Source: Sordariomycetes sp. S80-01Y (Eukaryota; Ascomycota; Sordariomycetes). Taken from it: a stretch of DNA of 64,000 bases. The translations under genes were made by a program, and so were the position numbers. Below, piece by piece: positions 53,425 through 64,000 of this stretch (positions are counted from its first letter, which is position 1; each line of letters opens with the position of its first letter). The DNA is taken from positions 2,232,001 to 2,296,000 of the forward strand of contig JAXQJY010000027.1 of NCBI GenBank assembly GCA_037042185.1, given 5' to 3'. The notes beneath the pieces were generated by a model. The model saw nothing but the letters and a program-made list of their open reading frames with translations. It ran no database searches and had not been told where the DNA came from.

Positions 53425-54151
53425 CTTTGCCTCCCGCGTGAGCACCACGATGCACCGAGATGGACAAGCACTTTGCCAAGAGAGAACCAACACAGAGAGG
53501 GAGGGAGAGGGTGAGAGAGAAAGAGGTTCGTCCTGGAGAAGGCAACCCAATCTAGCGTCGTGCGGGAAGGATCCCTGAGCTTATTTATCGGCCTCTTGGT
53601 TCCTCCTCTTGGCAGGGGGCCTTGTTCGGCGGGGCCAGGTCGATCTCACCCGGGGTCGCTGTGCCGTCACCGCAGCTCCGTGAGTGGTCAATTGCGGCCA
53701 AACTTTGCAGATGCCGCCCCAGACGTGCCGCGACTTGGCTGACGAGCGAGGCCACGTGCATCACGCCATAGGTTCACCGAAGACAGGAGACGCAACAGTC
53801 ACTTGGCTAGCATACGGAGTAGCAAGTGACGAAAAATGAGTCCAAGTGCATCATTCATTCAATTCATGGCTCGCGTGTCCATATCCCGTTGCGAGATGCC
53901 CATTTTCTTAAACTCCAAAACAACAAGCAAGGTCCTTGTCTCGTGCGCCTGTCCTCGGTTCCCGCTCGCCCCTTCAAGAATAATACAGTGCAGAACACCA
54001 GAGCGCCGATCCTTCTCCTGTTCTCAATTTCCAGCCCAAGTGCAGCTGGTCACCAATGGGCCCAGTGCGCCCGTGATACAAACGATGTGGGCCGTTGAGG
54101 GCGCCGCGGCGTCCGGCGTCATAGATGTTGCGGAGGACAGACCTCGTCCGT
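53425..54151. other. Promoter of CHR gene and 3' region of Zn2Cys6 factor
   Basis: 727 bp. Besides the GA-rich tract at 53494-53526, no supportable feature. Confidence 0.5.
53494..53526 (+). repeat. Purine (GA-rich) low-complexity tract
   Basis: AG and GGGA repeats covering about 33 bp; on the coding strand of the CHR gene it reads as a CT-rich leader about 70-100 bp before the ATG. Confidence 0.7.
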
Positions 54152-57100
54152 CTAACGACGTCTCATACCTTGACCGCTGGTGCTGTCATAGTCCCAATTG
54201 CGCTTAATACCACCCTCATAGACGCGGGCAACGGACTCCTGCCACATCTGCGGCGTGACGAAGTTGGGTATCGCCGGGGCGCTATACTGCTGTGGTGAGA
54301 TCTGCTGTGAGCCTTGGAGGTCGTTCGCGCCTGGATATTCCGGCATGTTGGCGACCGCGGGTGCATCTGTGGTTGGGATGTTTAGTTGCCTGGTTTGGGA
54401 TGCCGAAGAGGGCTCACTGTGGGCGGGCGTACCAAAGGATGAGTGCCATTGTCTGGATATGTTAGCTAGTTTTCCTTTTCTCCGTCACCAAGTGGAAACT
54501 TACTCAAAAATTCGGGCGGGATTCCACGCCGGCTGTTCGCCAAGCGACATGCCTTGTTGAATACCCGAGGCCTGTCCAGCTTGGGACATGTTGGCAATTG
54601 GCTGTCCAGCAGGAGAGTCACCATTACTGTCCGTGGCACCGGCAGAGACTGGAGGAGAGATGGGAAGTCCAGGAAAACTAACGCTTTGAGAGTTTGACGG
54701 GTCCAGTCGTTGGTCCATGGGAGCCGCCCGGTCCGCTGGCGGCCGGAAACCCTGGGTGCGCGGAGGGCTCGACGAGTTCGACGGGTGAGGACTTCCGTAA
54801 GGAAAGCTAGGCTTGAGGACGAAGGGCTTGCGAGTATCAGCTGAGAAAGCCTCCCTCACAGCTTCGACCTGCTGCCGGAGCTCCGGCATTGCCCAAACTT
54901 CCATAACTTTCTCCATAATCCTCATGTGGCGCGTGAAGAACTCTGAAGCGTCCGTGTTGAGATCGGGGTCAGGCGAAACGATGGCCACCTGCGAGGTACG
55001 TCAGACGGTTTCAAGGCTTAGGAAAGAGGGCATAGAAGCGTACAAGGTGCAGCAAAATGCACGAAAGACCAGCGTAGACAGTAAAGCTATACCCCCGTTG
55101 CATGCACTGAAGCCCTTCCAGGCCAGATATGTTGATGATTGCCTCTTGTAATCTGCAAAGGGCCTTTGCAGAGTCATAGCAAATCATCATGTGGTGTTTC
55201 CATTGTGGAAAGTTGGCGCTGGCATCGAGAAAGTTCAGCTGCGGCCGGTGATAGAGAATGAGGGTGAGGTAGAAATAGGAAAGGAGGTTGCCGATGAAAG
55301 GCGACGGTATCCACGGCGCTGAACCGTCCGCTGGGAAGTTGACCGCCATATCGGCTGGTAGCTCGGCCAAGAAGGAATCAAACCCTTCGTTCAGCTCCCG
55401 CATCTCTGGATCAATACCCCATTCCTTCTTCTTCTTGACTCTGGTGTAGACGGAGCTCATTTTCCTCACATTTCGTACGACACGGGCGAAGTACGTGAAG
55501 TTTCGCGAGATGTGATACTCGGAATCATTGCCGCCTGCGACTGGCCGAGGTATACTAAAGTCGACACTGTCAATGGGTACAGCGAGATCGTGGCGGCCTG
55601 GAGTCGTCAGCCTTCTGGCTACTGCCCGTTTGAGGATGGGAGAAGCAAACCTTGCGGTGCCCCGACCATTACTTCGCAAACAAATACTGTTTGCCATATG
55701 CGCGTTCGTAACTGGCACTCTGTCGGGTTCGAGTCACATCCCCGCCCAGCCTGGTGATCTTCGTAGTGTTCATCCAGCCCAAGGTCGATTCCCATCTGCA
55801 CGCATTGCACCACGGTCATCCAGGACCTGTAGTAGTACCCACGCTTGGGAACAGCTTCACGAGCCTTCAGAAGCAGTAGCAGTCCCTGCAAAGTACTCAT
55901 TCTTGGGATGTCCATGAACGAGTTGGCATGCCCTGCTGCGTGTCAGCTCATCGGTCTAATAGTAACAAGCGGAGTAGCTCACTCGAAGCTAAGGCGAGCC
56001 ATTGTTGGCCATCAGAAGGGTCGTCCCGTAGACGCCCACCCAGTGCAAAGATGGCCTCTAGGATTAGAGGAGATATCGAGTCGCGACTTGTATGCCATTG
56101 GTGCAAGAACATTGATTTGTTCAGCACTGGTACGTAAGGATGGACGTGGCTGAAGAAGGCCTCTATCCAATTCATCGCATCCGACTCTTCTGGCATCAGC
56201 GGAGGCGGAATTCGCACTTTCGAGCCTGGGCCAGCCGTAGGCGGCGGTATCATGGCCTGGAAGTCATCGTCGTCTTCCACAGCAGGCTCCTCTTCTCTGC
56301 GGAAAGATGCCTTGTTACGGAGATACGGCGCTTAAAGGTGTTAGCGCTAGACAACGGTCTGCAAAGTATTTGTGTGCTTACCTGTTCCCTTCTCGTCTAC
56401 CTTGAGACTGCCTAGAAGTTCAGAGAGGTCTTGATGCGCGTAGGATTCAGGTGAATACGCCTCAGGAGAGGGTTCTTGAGGTTGGTTCGGCTGAAGCGGT
56501 GGCGTTGGAAAAACACCCTGAGCGGCGTACTGCTGCGGATCCATTACTCCGTATTGCGGTTGCACAGAGGCGTAGTTCATGCCATGCGCTTGAGCCTGCG
56601 AAGAATCATACGGGATCCCTGGGTAGCCGGCTGCGGCATCGGGATACTGTTGATGTGGATACACCATCTGGTTCATTTTGGGATCCTGATAGCCCACCAT
56701 TCCCTGCATTCCAGGCTGCCCATAAGGGTCATTTGTTGCGATCGAAGTATCGAAGGTGGTCGAGTCCGAGGCGCCATCGAAGCCGTTGGGTTTAACGCAG
56801 TGCAGCTTCAGCCTGATGCAGGCCGAGCATGGCCAGGTATTTGTCGTCGCAGCATCGCACTTTATCTTCCTCCTCCTACAACCTTCGCATGCTCTCATAA
56901 CTGCGGATTGTCAGCCTTGGCGCATGCTATATAAATTCCGCTGGCCCATACCCTTCAACCGCTTGTGGCGGTTATGTTCGTCCACGAAGACATAATCTAT
57001 ACATCGTTAGAACCCCATTGATGCCGGCGCATGGCACAGCCGGAACGTGGACGTACTCTTCTGGGTCTCCCTCTGGGGGTATTGCTGCGGCGCAAAGCTA

Positions 57101-57168
57101 AAGGAGCTCATTTGGGCGTCTTGGGCGTCTTGGGCGTCTTGGGGCAGTATGCGACGCTCGCTTGACAT
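54152..57168 (-). CDS. Zn2Cys6 fungal-specific transcription factor, nine exons
   Basis: Exons 57168-57057, 56996-56952 (45 nt), 56900-56382, 56330-55983, 55932-55651, 55597-55044, 54988-54504, 54452-54418 and 54366-54152 give about 864 residues. All junctions keep frame. N-terminus MSSERRILPQ carries a D-A-Q triplet repeat. The Zn2Cys6 cluster C57-C60-C67-C77-C80-C87 (RACEGCRRRKIKC...WPCSACIRLKLHC) is preceded by VDEHNRHKRLKVM. A Gln/Pro-rich region follows; then the Fungal_trans domain (MNWIEAFFSHVHPYVPVL, RMSTLQGLLLLLKARE, RSWMTVVQCVQMGIDLGLDEHY, IWQTVFVCEVMVGAPQGRHDLAV), and a Ser/Pro-rich tail. The cluster and domain look like the CLR-1/ClrA-type or an allied plant-biomass regulator, but I cannot fix the orthologue. 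The last 51-nt intron is in frame and one acceptor is NAGNAG, so two small isoform choices exist. Confidence 0.88.
57112..57138. repeat. 9-nt tandem repeat in coding exon (D-A-Q triplets)
   Basis: TTGGGCGTC occurs three times head to tail on the + strand, encoding three Asp-Ala-Gln units (minus strand) near the transcription factor's N-terminus. Copy number could vary between strains. Confidence 0.85.
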
Positions 57169-60100
57169 ATTGGAGCTCTCGCTTTGTAGGCGGAGGGTCA
57201 GCGCAGCCTTGCGACTCTAGGCGCAAAGCTACCAGCCGACATGAAGTCGGTGCGAGATGGGCGTAGCTGCCTCGCGAGGGGTGCGGCGGTCGGAAAACAA
57301 CGTAAGGTGTCTGCGGTGGTGCGGAGGGGATCGACGCTCGAAGCAGTAAGGTCAGTGCTGAGCGCGCGGCACCTGTAGTACTCGGGGACGATGCGCAATA
57401 TATGTTCGGATAGAAAGGGTATCGCGCAGCCGTGCAAGGTCGAAATATAGGTCTTGATGTCGTTGTGCTGCTCAGCCCCCCGGGTTGTATTTTATGCCCA
57501 CGAAAAGGTTCGAGGAATGGACTGGACTGGCTGAAGAGAACGATGACGGTTCAGGCTCTGGGTGGGTGGGCAAGTCATTGAGGGGAGCGCCAGACTGGAG
57601 CGCAACCAAGCCAACGCGGGCGAGACAGAGGGCGGGAGGACGCTGGATTGGTGGTGGGACGGCCTTATTATGGGACTCTATGCGGCGATGGGCCCCTCCA
57701 AACCTACTAAATACCAGGCCCCGGGGGCCCCTGTGTCTGCGGGTGGTGGAGGATTGGTCGCCGAGCCTGGTTCGAGATCACCGCCAGACCATGGACTAAA
57801 CCTTGCAGCCCTTTCCCACCTGCGCTTGTTCTTCACCCGGCTGCGGCCAACGGTGTCCGAGTCAACAGCGATTAGGAGGAAATGCTTTTCAAAGGGGAAA
57901 CGCGTGATTGAGGCGACAGGCCCTCGCCGTAGCAGAGTCAGAACACCCCGAAGGCAAGCCGAGAGCCTAACTGGTAGCCCTGCTAAGCGGACGAACCAGC
58001 AAGCCTCGTGGCTGCTTGCCGAGTGGTAGTGGCTGGGGCTGTTGTCAATGTTCTGCCTTCATCGGTTCCGTCGTTGAGTTATGTCTTGGATCCATCCCCT
58101 GAGCTGCCGGCTGGGCACGCTCCCGGGGCGGGTTGGAAACGTCTGGGACCGCAGCTTGCTGCCCTAGTTCAAGTTGGCACAAGCTGCTTGAAGAGGCGGC
58201 GATCTATGTGTCTCGCCTCTAGGCCGGCACCAATGCTTCCAGCGGACAACGAGACTTCCACTCAGCCAAAGGCCCCAGCAGGTGAGAGGCCCACGGTACT
58301 GCAGGAAAAGTGCGTCTTGGATGGGTGGATGTCGAAGCGGGAGAGCGCCCAAGAGCTTCAGGAGGAGGTCCCAGTGGAGCCTCCATCTGGTGAGCCCTGG
58401 GAAGCTGATGTGCAATAATGACCGGTGCTATAGGCTGAAACACGGCCGCAGCTGGAAGGAGGCATTGGACGATCGATGGAACACGAGCTCGAAGAGACGA
58501 GGGACAAGCCGAGACGAACGCAGCATTACAGGGTCCCGAGGGACGTCTTAGCCCCTCGCGACGGCTGTCCGTGGCGCCCTGGCTGCTCAGCGTCAGTGGG
58601 ACTGACTGGACTGACGTCTGAGGTCGTACTGGGTACGGCAACGAGGTGGCCTGTGTCACGACCCTCTAGCTTCTTTGGAGACGATCGTGGTAGTGGGGAG
58701 GGGGGGGGGACGCTCGATTCGATGACAGCCGTCCATCAGTGGCTCCAGGCACGTATTCGCAAGGGTTGTTTGTTGTGGGTTAACATCATATCACCGTACG
58801 TACAGACAGGGCAAGGGCTACGGACCGACATGGGAAGGAACCAACATCCCTTCCCCAGGAGCACCTTCCTCGACAATCTTACCCCAGCATACCTGCGCTG
58901 CTCCCTTGAAAACCCGAGGTCAGGTAAGGGTCTCTGATGGAAGACTCAAGAGTTCTGGCGGTGTAGGAGAGTATTGCCAGCCGCCATACAAGCTGCGTTC
59001 ACACACCTCACTTAGACGGGTGGATTAGCTATGGCGTCGCGTGGCACCTCGCACGGGCGTATTGAGGGTCTCAACACTCGAACTTGCTCAGACTCGAATG
59101 CATCTCTATAGGTCCGTTTCCCTGCCACGCCTCTTCACTCAAAAGAGGATTTCCTGCCCATGATGCTCCCAAGGCTCCTTCCACGGCAAGGGGTTCCAGC
59201 GATCCGAGTCCAGTTGAATGCGGGGTGTTTCCGAGGGGGACGAGCCCTGCAACAGACGCCGAGTCCCTAAAAACTCCGTCCCTCGCCACAAGCTCCCCCA
59301 TATAATTGAGTTCCAAGCTTCATACCATCCCAGGAGTTCTCGAACGAGGCTCTAGACACCGCCAGCCACGAAGGAATTGTCGCTAAAAGCAGTGCCTCGA
59401 CGCTTCATTCCTCACGGCGACTCTTGCGCTTGCCGCTGAGGCTCTCGCTCAGCCTCGGCATACTTGTGTGAAAGCCTTACGTCAACTAGACCTTACCCTT
59501 CCCACAAGCGCGTTTATAGCATTTCCTAGTTTCAGCGCCATCCTCAGCTCTACGCAGGACATAATTTGTACCACCAGTCTGCTACCGTCGTCTGCAACTC
59601 ATCCTGTTGGACGCGCGACACGACCTCAGACGTTTGACGCGCCACCAACAAACCTGGGCGCCCAAGGATGACGCAGCTTCGAGCTGTCAGCCTGTGATCA
59701 GTGCAGAAGCATCATCTCAGAAGCCTCAATGCAAAAGCGCGCTCGCCGACTGAGACGGCACATCAATTAACCGTCTGATCGTTGATCACCCATCGCTCCC
59801 TTGCTGGATCTCGCCATTTTTTAGCCGGATTCGCTGGTGGTCGCCCCGAACCCCCGAGGCCTGGAGATCTCCCTCCCAAGTTCATTAGCGGAACCCAGGA
59901 TCTCGCTCTCGCGCTGTCACCGTTCACCTGCAGGTACCTCGGTGGCTCCCCTTTGCTCATTGCAGAGCAGGATCGACGTTTTTGGCAGTCAGTGGCTCGG
60001 CATGATACTGTATGATAAGGGGCGCACATATCCCCAGGCCCCAGGTTGGGGTCTTGCCCCTCCTTTCATCCGAAATGAGAGGTTTGCGGCTTGCTTCCGG

Positions 60101-61282
60101 ACCAGACTATTGGCATCTGGTAAATGCTGCCAAGTATCAAATCGCCCTCTCACATGCTTAAGAAACTCACGACGCCTGAGGGAAGCAGTCAGAGCACATC
60201 TGCAACAAGCCGAGGCTCTTCCGCAGTGCATGGTGTGTCGTGTGTCACCTCAACCCCCTGAATCTCCGATGGCCCCCGTCAGGCGCCCAAAGTTCTTCAG
60301 CGCACATTCCGTCCACATGGTTCTTTGGGCTCGGCGGATCCACGGCGCGGAACAGCTCCCAACCACTGGCGCCGGCAATTGCCATGCTGAGGCCCCCTCT
60401 CTTCTGAATCCGGATCTCCAGGCCAATTGCACTTCCGAGTTCCGGCTTTCACTCTGACCCCTGGCGATGCGGTGAGCCTCTTCCGACAAGGCTGTTGTTA
60501 GGCGTACGACGGTGCTCTATAATTCCAGACGGCTTCATACAGCTCGCAGTTGCTACCAGAAGCCTTGGTCGGGGTTCACCAACTACCGGCAGTTGTCATG
60601 CGCGATACGGCTTTACGACACATAAAGAGCAATGGGCTATATCAAGTCGATGAGACCCGCTTCCATGTCCGCATTGAGAAGCCAGCTCCGGGTAGGTGTT
60701 AAGCATCTCAAATCACCAAAATTACACGAACTGCGTGCTTCCAGAAACATTCTAGCTCGCCAGGCGCGATCCTTTCTGACCTGCTGACACACCTTCGCGC
60801 ACGCTGACTCTCAAGGCGAGACAACAATTTGAGGGCGCCTTTCACAAATAGAGCGATGCTTGAGTAGGGTATTTTGCCTCTCTGCTCAGCCTCGTCCATC
60901 CGTGACGCGCACCCGTCCTTCATGAGGACGATGAAGGGCCCGGAGGCCGCCGAACTCCATAATCAGACCAGAACATGAGACGATGTCGTTTTATTTCTGC
61001 TGTTGAAAGCGAGTGAAAGTTAGTCGACTCGTAAAGACTGCAGGGTAGCGGCTTTCGCGAGGTCCACCGATAACGGCGCCACATTCAATAGGCCATCGGT
61101 GGCGTCAGTGCTTGGAAATCTTTCCCCCTCCCCCGCCAACGTCGAACCTCGTCAACCAACTTCGGCAGCTCCATCACCAGTGTGACAACACAAACACGCT
61201 GACGTCGTCGCGGCTCCCAGACCTGCCATTTCGAGACATCTTTTCATAGCCTCGCGACTTGGGGCGATTCATCTCCGCAACC
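57169..61282. other. Gene-poor 4.1 kb between the Zn2Cys6 factor and cia2
   Basis: Several open frames of 100-206 codons exist on both strands, but none has a recognisable domain, conserved-looking composition, or partner exons. A G-run lies at about 58699-58708. There is no AT-rich RIP-like segment and no terminal repeat. Best read as the regulatory upstream region and possible long leader of the transcription factor, plus the cia2 promoter. Confidence 0.5.
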
Positions 61283-61932
61283 ATGGCGACCCTCGATAAC
61301 GCGAACCCGACCGTGCTCTCGGCCGCCGACTTGCCCACCCGCCAGCAAAAGAGGACTGTGCTGCACCTGGGCCCTGAGTCCAAGTATAGCGACGTCGTCG
61401 CAGAGAGGCCGATGTACATATCGCAGGCGTTCGGATTGGACCAGACTCTGCAGAACGACGACTCTGCGGCGGATCCCATCGATGAGCAGGAGATCTACGG
61501 TAAGACCCTTCAATCCGACAGCCAGACGCTGGACTAACTTGTGGCCAAGATCTGATCTCTACCATCTCCGATCCCGAACACCCTGTTTCTCTCGGGCAAC
61601 TGTCCGTCATAAACCTGCCCGATATTCACATAACACCAACGCCCGTACCCGGCGTCGTCCCCGATCCCAACACCATCGTCACTGTCCTGGTCGAAGTGAC
61701 TCCTACCATCACTCATTGCTCCCTTGCTACAGTCATTGGCCTCGGCGTGCGCGTTAGACTAGAACAGGCCCTACCGCCAAACTATAGGGTTGTCGTCAAG
61801 TGCAAGGAGAACAGCCACAGCCAAGATGACCAGGTGAACAAGCAGCTGGGCGATAAGGAGCGGGTGGCAGCTGCGCTTGAGAATGACACTCTCAAGGGGG
61901 TGCTGGATAAGATGCTGGAGACATGCGCTTGA
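61283..61932 (+). CDS. cia2: Cytosolic Fe-S cluster targeting factor Cia2 (MIP18/DUF59 family)
   Basis: Exons 61283-61499 and 61550-61932 give 199 residues. The 50-nt intron joins EQEIY to DLISTISDPEHPVSLGQL, the start of the DUF59 domain. The reactive-cysteine motif THCSLATVIGLGVRVRLEQ is intact and followed by the typical C-terminal region VAAALENDTLKGVLDKMLETC. Cia2 works with Cia1 and Met18/Mms19 to deliver Fe-S clusters to cytosolic and nuclear proteins. The N-terminal about 70 residues are the usual poorly conserved extension. It converges on snu114 with 578 bp between stop codons. Confidence 0.94.
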
Positions 61933-62510
61933 GTACCTGGGTTTTGAGGCATGAAACGAAAAGGGGAGTACGACACAATTCCCCTCTCTAAGTCTTCCTG
62001 AGATTTGGCTTGCGGAAGAACCGATGAGCGCTCTAGGCGCATCAATTTAGTGCAGCGGTTCGCCAAATCGACCACCTAGCTGGTGGCCATTTCTGGCCAT
62101 TGAACCCTCTCGTTATGGCCAGACCGAACAGGTCTGCGGGAGTCCAAGTCCCAACACGGGGCCGCACAAGAGACTCATGGAGCAGCTAACCACCGAGCAC
62201 ACCGCGGAAGGTTAGCCTACGTCGGCCAGTAGAAGCGACACATCCCACTACGAAGGATCGCTCTCTGGGGCCAGCGGCAGATGGGGCTTGTGTTACTTGC
62301 ACGCTGCGGTTGGCGGCACCTGGATCACCTGGAACGCTGATGGATGTGTGAGATTGGTATGGGAGTGATGTCAAGGATTGTACAGATGGTCAATGTTTCC
62401 CGAGTCCGTCGAGGGCATATAGTATTGAGCACTCATCTATCAAACGCAGATACGCCAGACCCTTGATCCCTCGTGGCATTACAAACCGTAGCCCCTCCGT
62501 CGTGACCGTA
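61933..62510. other. Convergent 3' region of cia2 and snu114
   Basis: 578 bp. No supportable gene or structured RNA is seen. Confidence 0.5.
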
Positions 62511-64000
62511 TCAGATCCCCTCCAACAGCCCGCTCTCCATCAACTGCTGGTAGAAGTCCGGCTCCAAGAATGTCCTCACGCTGACGTCCTCACTCAAACC
62601 CTTTCTTCTCCTCGTCTTCAACACGAAATCCCTAGCCGTTGCCTGCGCGCTGGCCTGCTGCAACGGGCGCAATACCTGCTCCTTGTCCAACGGATCGCCC
62701 GGAACGATATTCCAGCTGTCGAAGACCAAGCTAACCATGCTGCTGCCCTGCGTCTTGATCCTCAAATCTGTCTCGAAGCCGAAACTGTCAATGACGGGCA
62801 GCAGGCCGTTCACGCGGTACAGCGGCGTTCCCGCCACGGGTCCGTCGGAGAGCACGTGCCCACGCCTTCTGGCGAGGACGTTGTACACCTCCATGTAGGA
62901 GTCCTCAGGGCCCGTGACTGAGACGGAGTACACGGGTTCCATCAGCCGAGGGGAGGCCATCAGGAAGGACGAGTAGCAAGCTCGTCGGGAGGTAGGGATG
63001 ATTTGCCCGCCGCCGCGGGAGATGGCATCGGAGGCGAGGGCGATGTCTGTGATGCGGAATTTGGTGTTGCGGATGGGCTCTTCGCAGAGGGGCCCTTCGC
63101 GGGTGGCCCAGCTGAAGCCCTGGCGGATAGATTCTTTGACCGTGTTGAGTAATTTCTTGTCGACCTAATCCTAGTCAGTATTCGGTCGAGCTGGTAAATC
63201 AGGAGTCAGCTTACCTCTGTCGGGAGAGTATCATCCTGAAGGATGTTAGGCCCCATATCATCGGGACCAAACGCCCATATACTCCTCGCCGCGAGTTTGT
63301 CCCAGCCGTGTCTCTCTTCAAAGAACTTGGCCGTCTTCCTGATGGGATCCCTGATCTTGACGGCGCCGGTCTCGATATCATTTGATATTCCCTTCTCCAT
63401 TTGCTCTGCAATCATGTGTATCTTGTTCTTCTTGTTCGGAGTGATGGCATAGCACTTCGTCGCCGAGGTCTCCACCACCGTCTCGCAGAAGCGCGTCACT
63501 GGATCGGAGACTTTGATGTCCATGTCGGCATATAGCCGTCTAAGATCATGCAGGACGCAGTCCATGTACAGTTCGCCGGTGCCTAGGACGATGTGCTCGC
63601 CGGACTCCTCGACCTTCGTCTTGATCAAGGGGTAGGACTTGTTGACTTTTCTTAGACCGTCAAGCATCTTGGGCAGCTCCGAGGGGTTGATGGGTTCGAC
63701 GGCGACTTTGAGTACAGACTCGGTGAAGTGCGTTATGGGGCGGAAGATGTATGCATCTTCGTTGTCGGGGAGCTTCGGAGGGACGACGGTGGCTGATTTG
63801 ACGATGGAATTGTCAATTCCGGAGAGCAGGACGAGATTGCCTGCGGGCACGCCATCGGTGGGGATGTTGTAGCGAGTCTCGCCGATAAAGACCTCTGCTA
63901 TCGAAGCCATCGCCATATCTTCCTCATCGTCGAGAGAGTAATCCTCTCCCAAAACGCGGACCTGCATGCCTGGTCGGGCGGTACCGCTAAGGACACGGCC
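62511..64000 (-). CDS. snu114: U5 snRNP GTPase Snu114, C-terminal part; cut at window edge
   Basis: Exons 64000-63215 and 63164-62511, with the N-terminal GTPase domain beyond the window. The visible 480 residues begin in domain II ([22 protein letters not shown]) and run through the EF-2-like domains [91 protein letters not shown] and [21 protein letters not shown]. The DDEEDM stretch and RRRKGLSED ending separate Snu114 from translation factor EF-2 and Ria1. Snu114 controls spliceosome activation with Brr2 and Prp8. The 50-nt intron (GTAAGC...ATTAG) joins LPTE to [13 protein letters not shown]. The window also codes a second spliceosome factor, Cwc25, but they are not clustered. Confidence 0.95.

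Noticed and set aside
59837-60457. 206-codon plus-strand open frame in the 4.1 kb gap
   Set aside because: Its Ser/Pro/Arg/Cys-rich composition and lack of any motif look like chance translation; alternative frames are equally open.
57169-61282. Degenerate transposon in the gene-poor region
   Set aside because: No terminal repeats, no transposase or reverse-transcriptase motifs and no AT-rich RIP signature were seen.

Overview
The window is nuclear DNA of a filamentous ascomycete (Pezizomycotina, most likely a Sordariomycete). The evidence is compact genes with 45-60 nt GT-AG introns, strongly GC-biased third codon positions, and a typical gene set: a Rho3-type GTPase, Cwc25, Snu114, Gup1, a CRH-type GH16 protein, a Pof7/Hrt3-type F-box protein, GATA and Zn2Cys6 regulators, and MFS transporters. 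I find 27 protein genes (two cut by the window edges). I see no convincing tRNA or rRNA gene, CRISPR array, transposon or virus-like element. All exon limits come from reading splice signals and frame continuity; no transcript data were available.

Layout. 0-7 kb is metabolic: a type-I-like glutamine synthetase (cut at base 1), a short-chain dehydrogenase, and a divergent pair that reads as the mitochondrial methylcitrate cycle (2-methylisocitrate lyase and 2-methylcitrate synthase around a 674 bp shared promoter). 7.5-17 kb holds a CRH cell-wall transglycosylase, a small coiled-coil orphan, Rho3, Cwc25 and the mitoribosomal protein Mrp2/uS14m. 17-31 kb is more accessory: a membrane-anchored GH3 beta-glucosidase, two adjacent small GATA-factor genes on the minus strand, a DHA1-type MFS transporter, a second unrelated MFS transporter with a 15-nt microexon, a multi-pass orphan membrane protein, and a secreted GH16-fold protein.

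31-54 kb is mostly housekeeping: Gup1 (MBOAT), an 877-residue orphan with a helical core, an F-box protein, an Mtm1/SLC25A39-type carrier, a WD40 protein and FRG1 end to end, a 2OG-Fe(II) oxygenase, a ZIP metal transporter, a DsbA-like mitochondrial protein, a two-pass mitochondrial membrane protein, and a chromate-transporter (CHR) family protein whose stop codon abuts that of its convergent neighbour. 54-64 kb holds a nine-exon Zn2Cys6 transcription factor with about 4.1 kb of non-coding DNA upstream, then the cytosolic Fe-S targeting factor Cia2 and the 3' part of Snu114.

The genes do not form one obvious cluster. The clearest functional unit is the methylcitrate pair, which would detoxify propionyl-CoA. 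Iron and Fe-S themes recur (Cia2, Mtm1-type carrier) but are dispersed. The most useful unexplained signals are non-coding: a 14-bp-phased CCGCARG array upstream of the dehydrogenase, a perfect 16-bp palindrome inside a 24-bp-spaced direct repeat upstream of the DHA1 transporter, a 10-bp-phased AGCAAGC array between the ZIP and DsbA-like genes, a two-codon uORF six bases before the Mtm1-type start, and several splicing oddities (microexons, in-frame introns, a NAGNAG acceptor).
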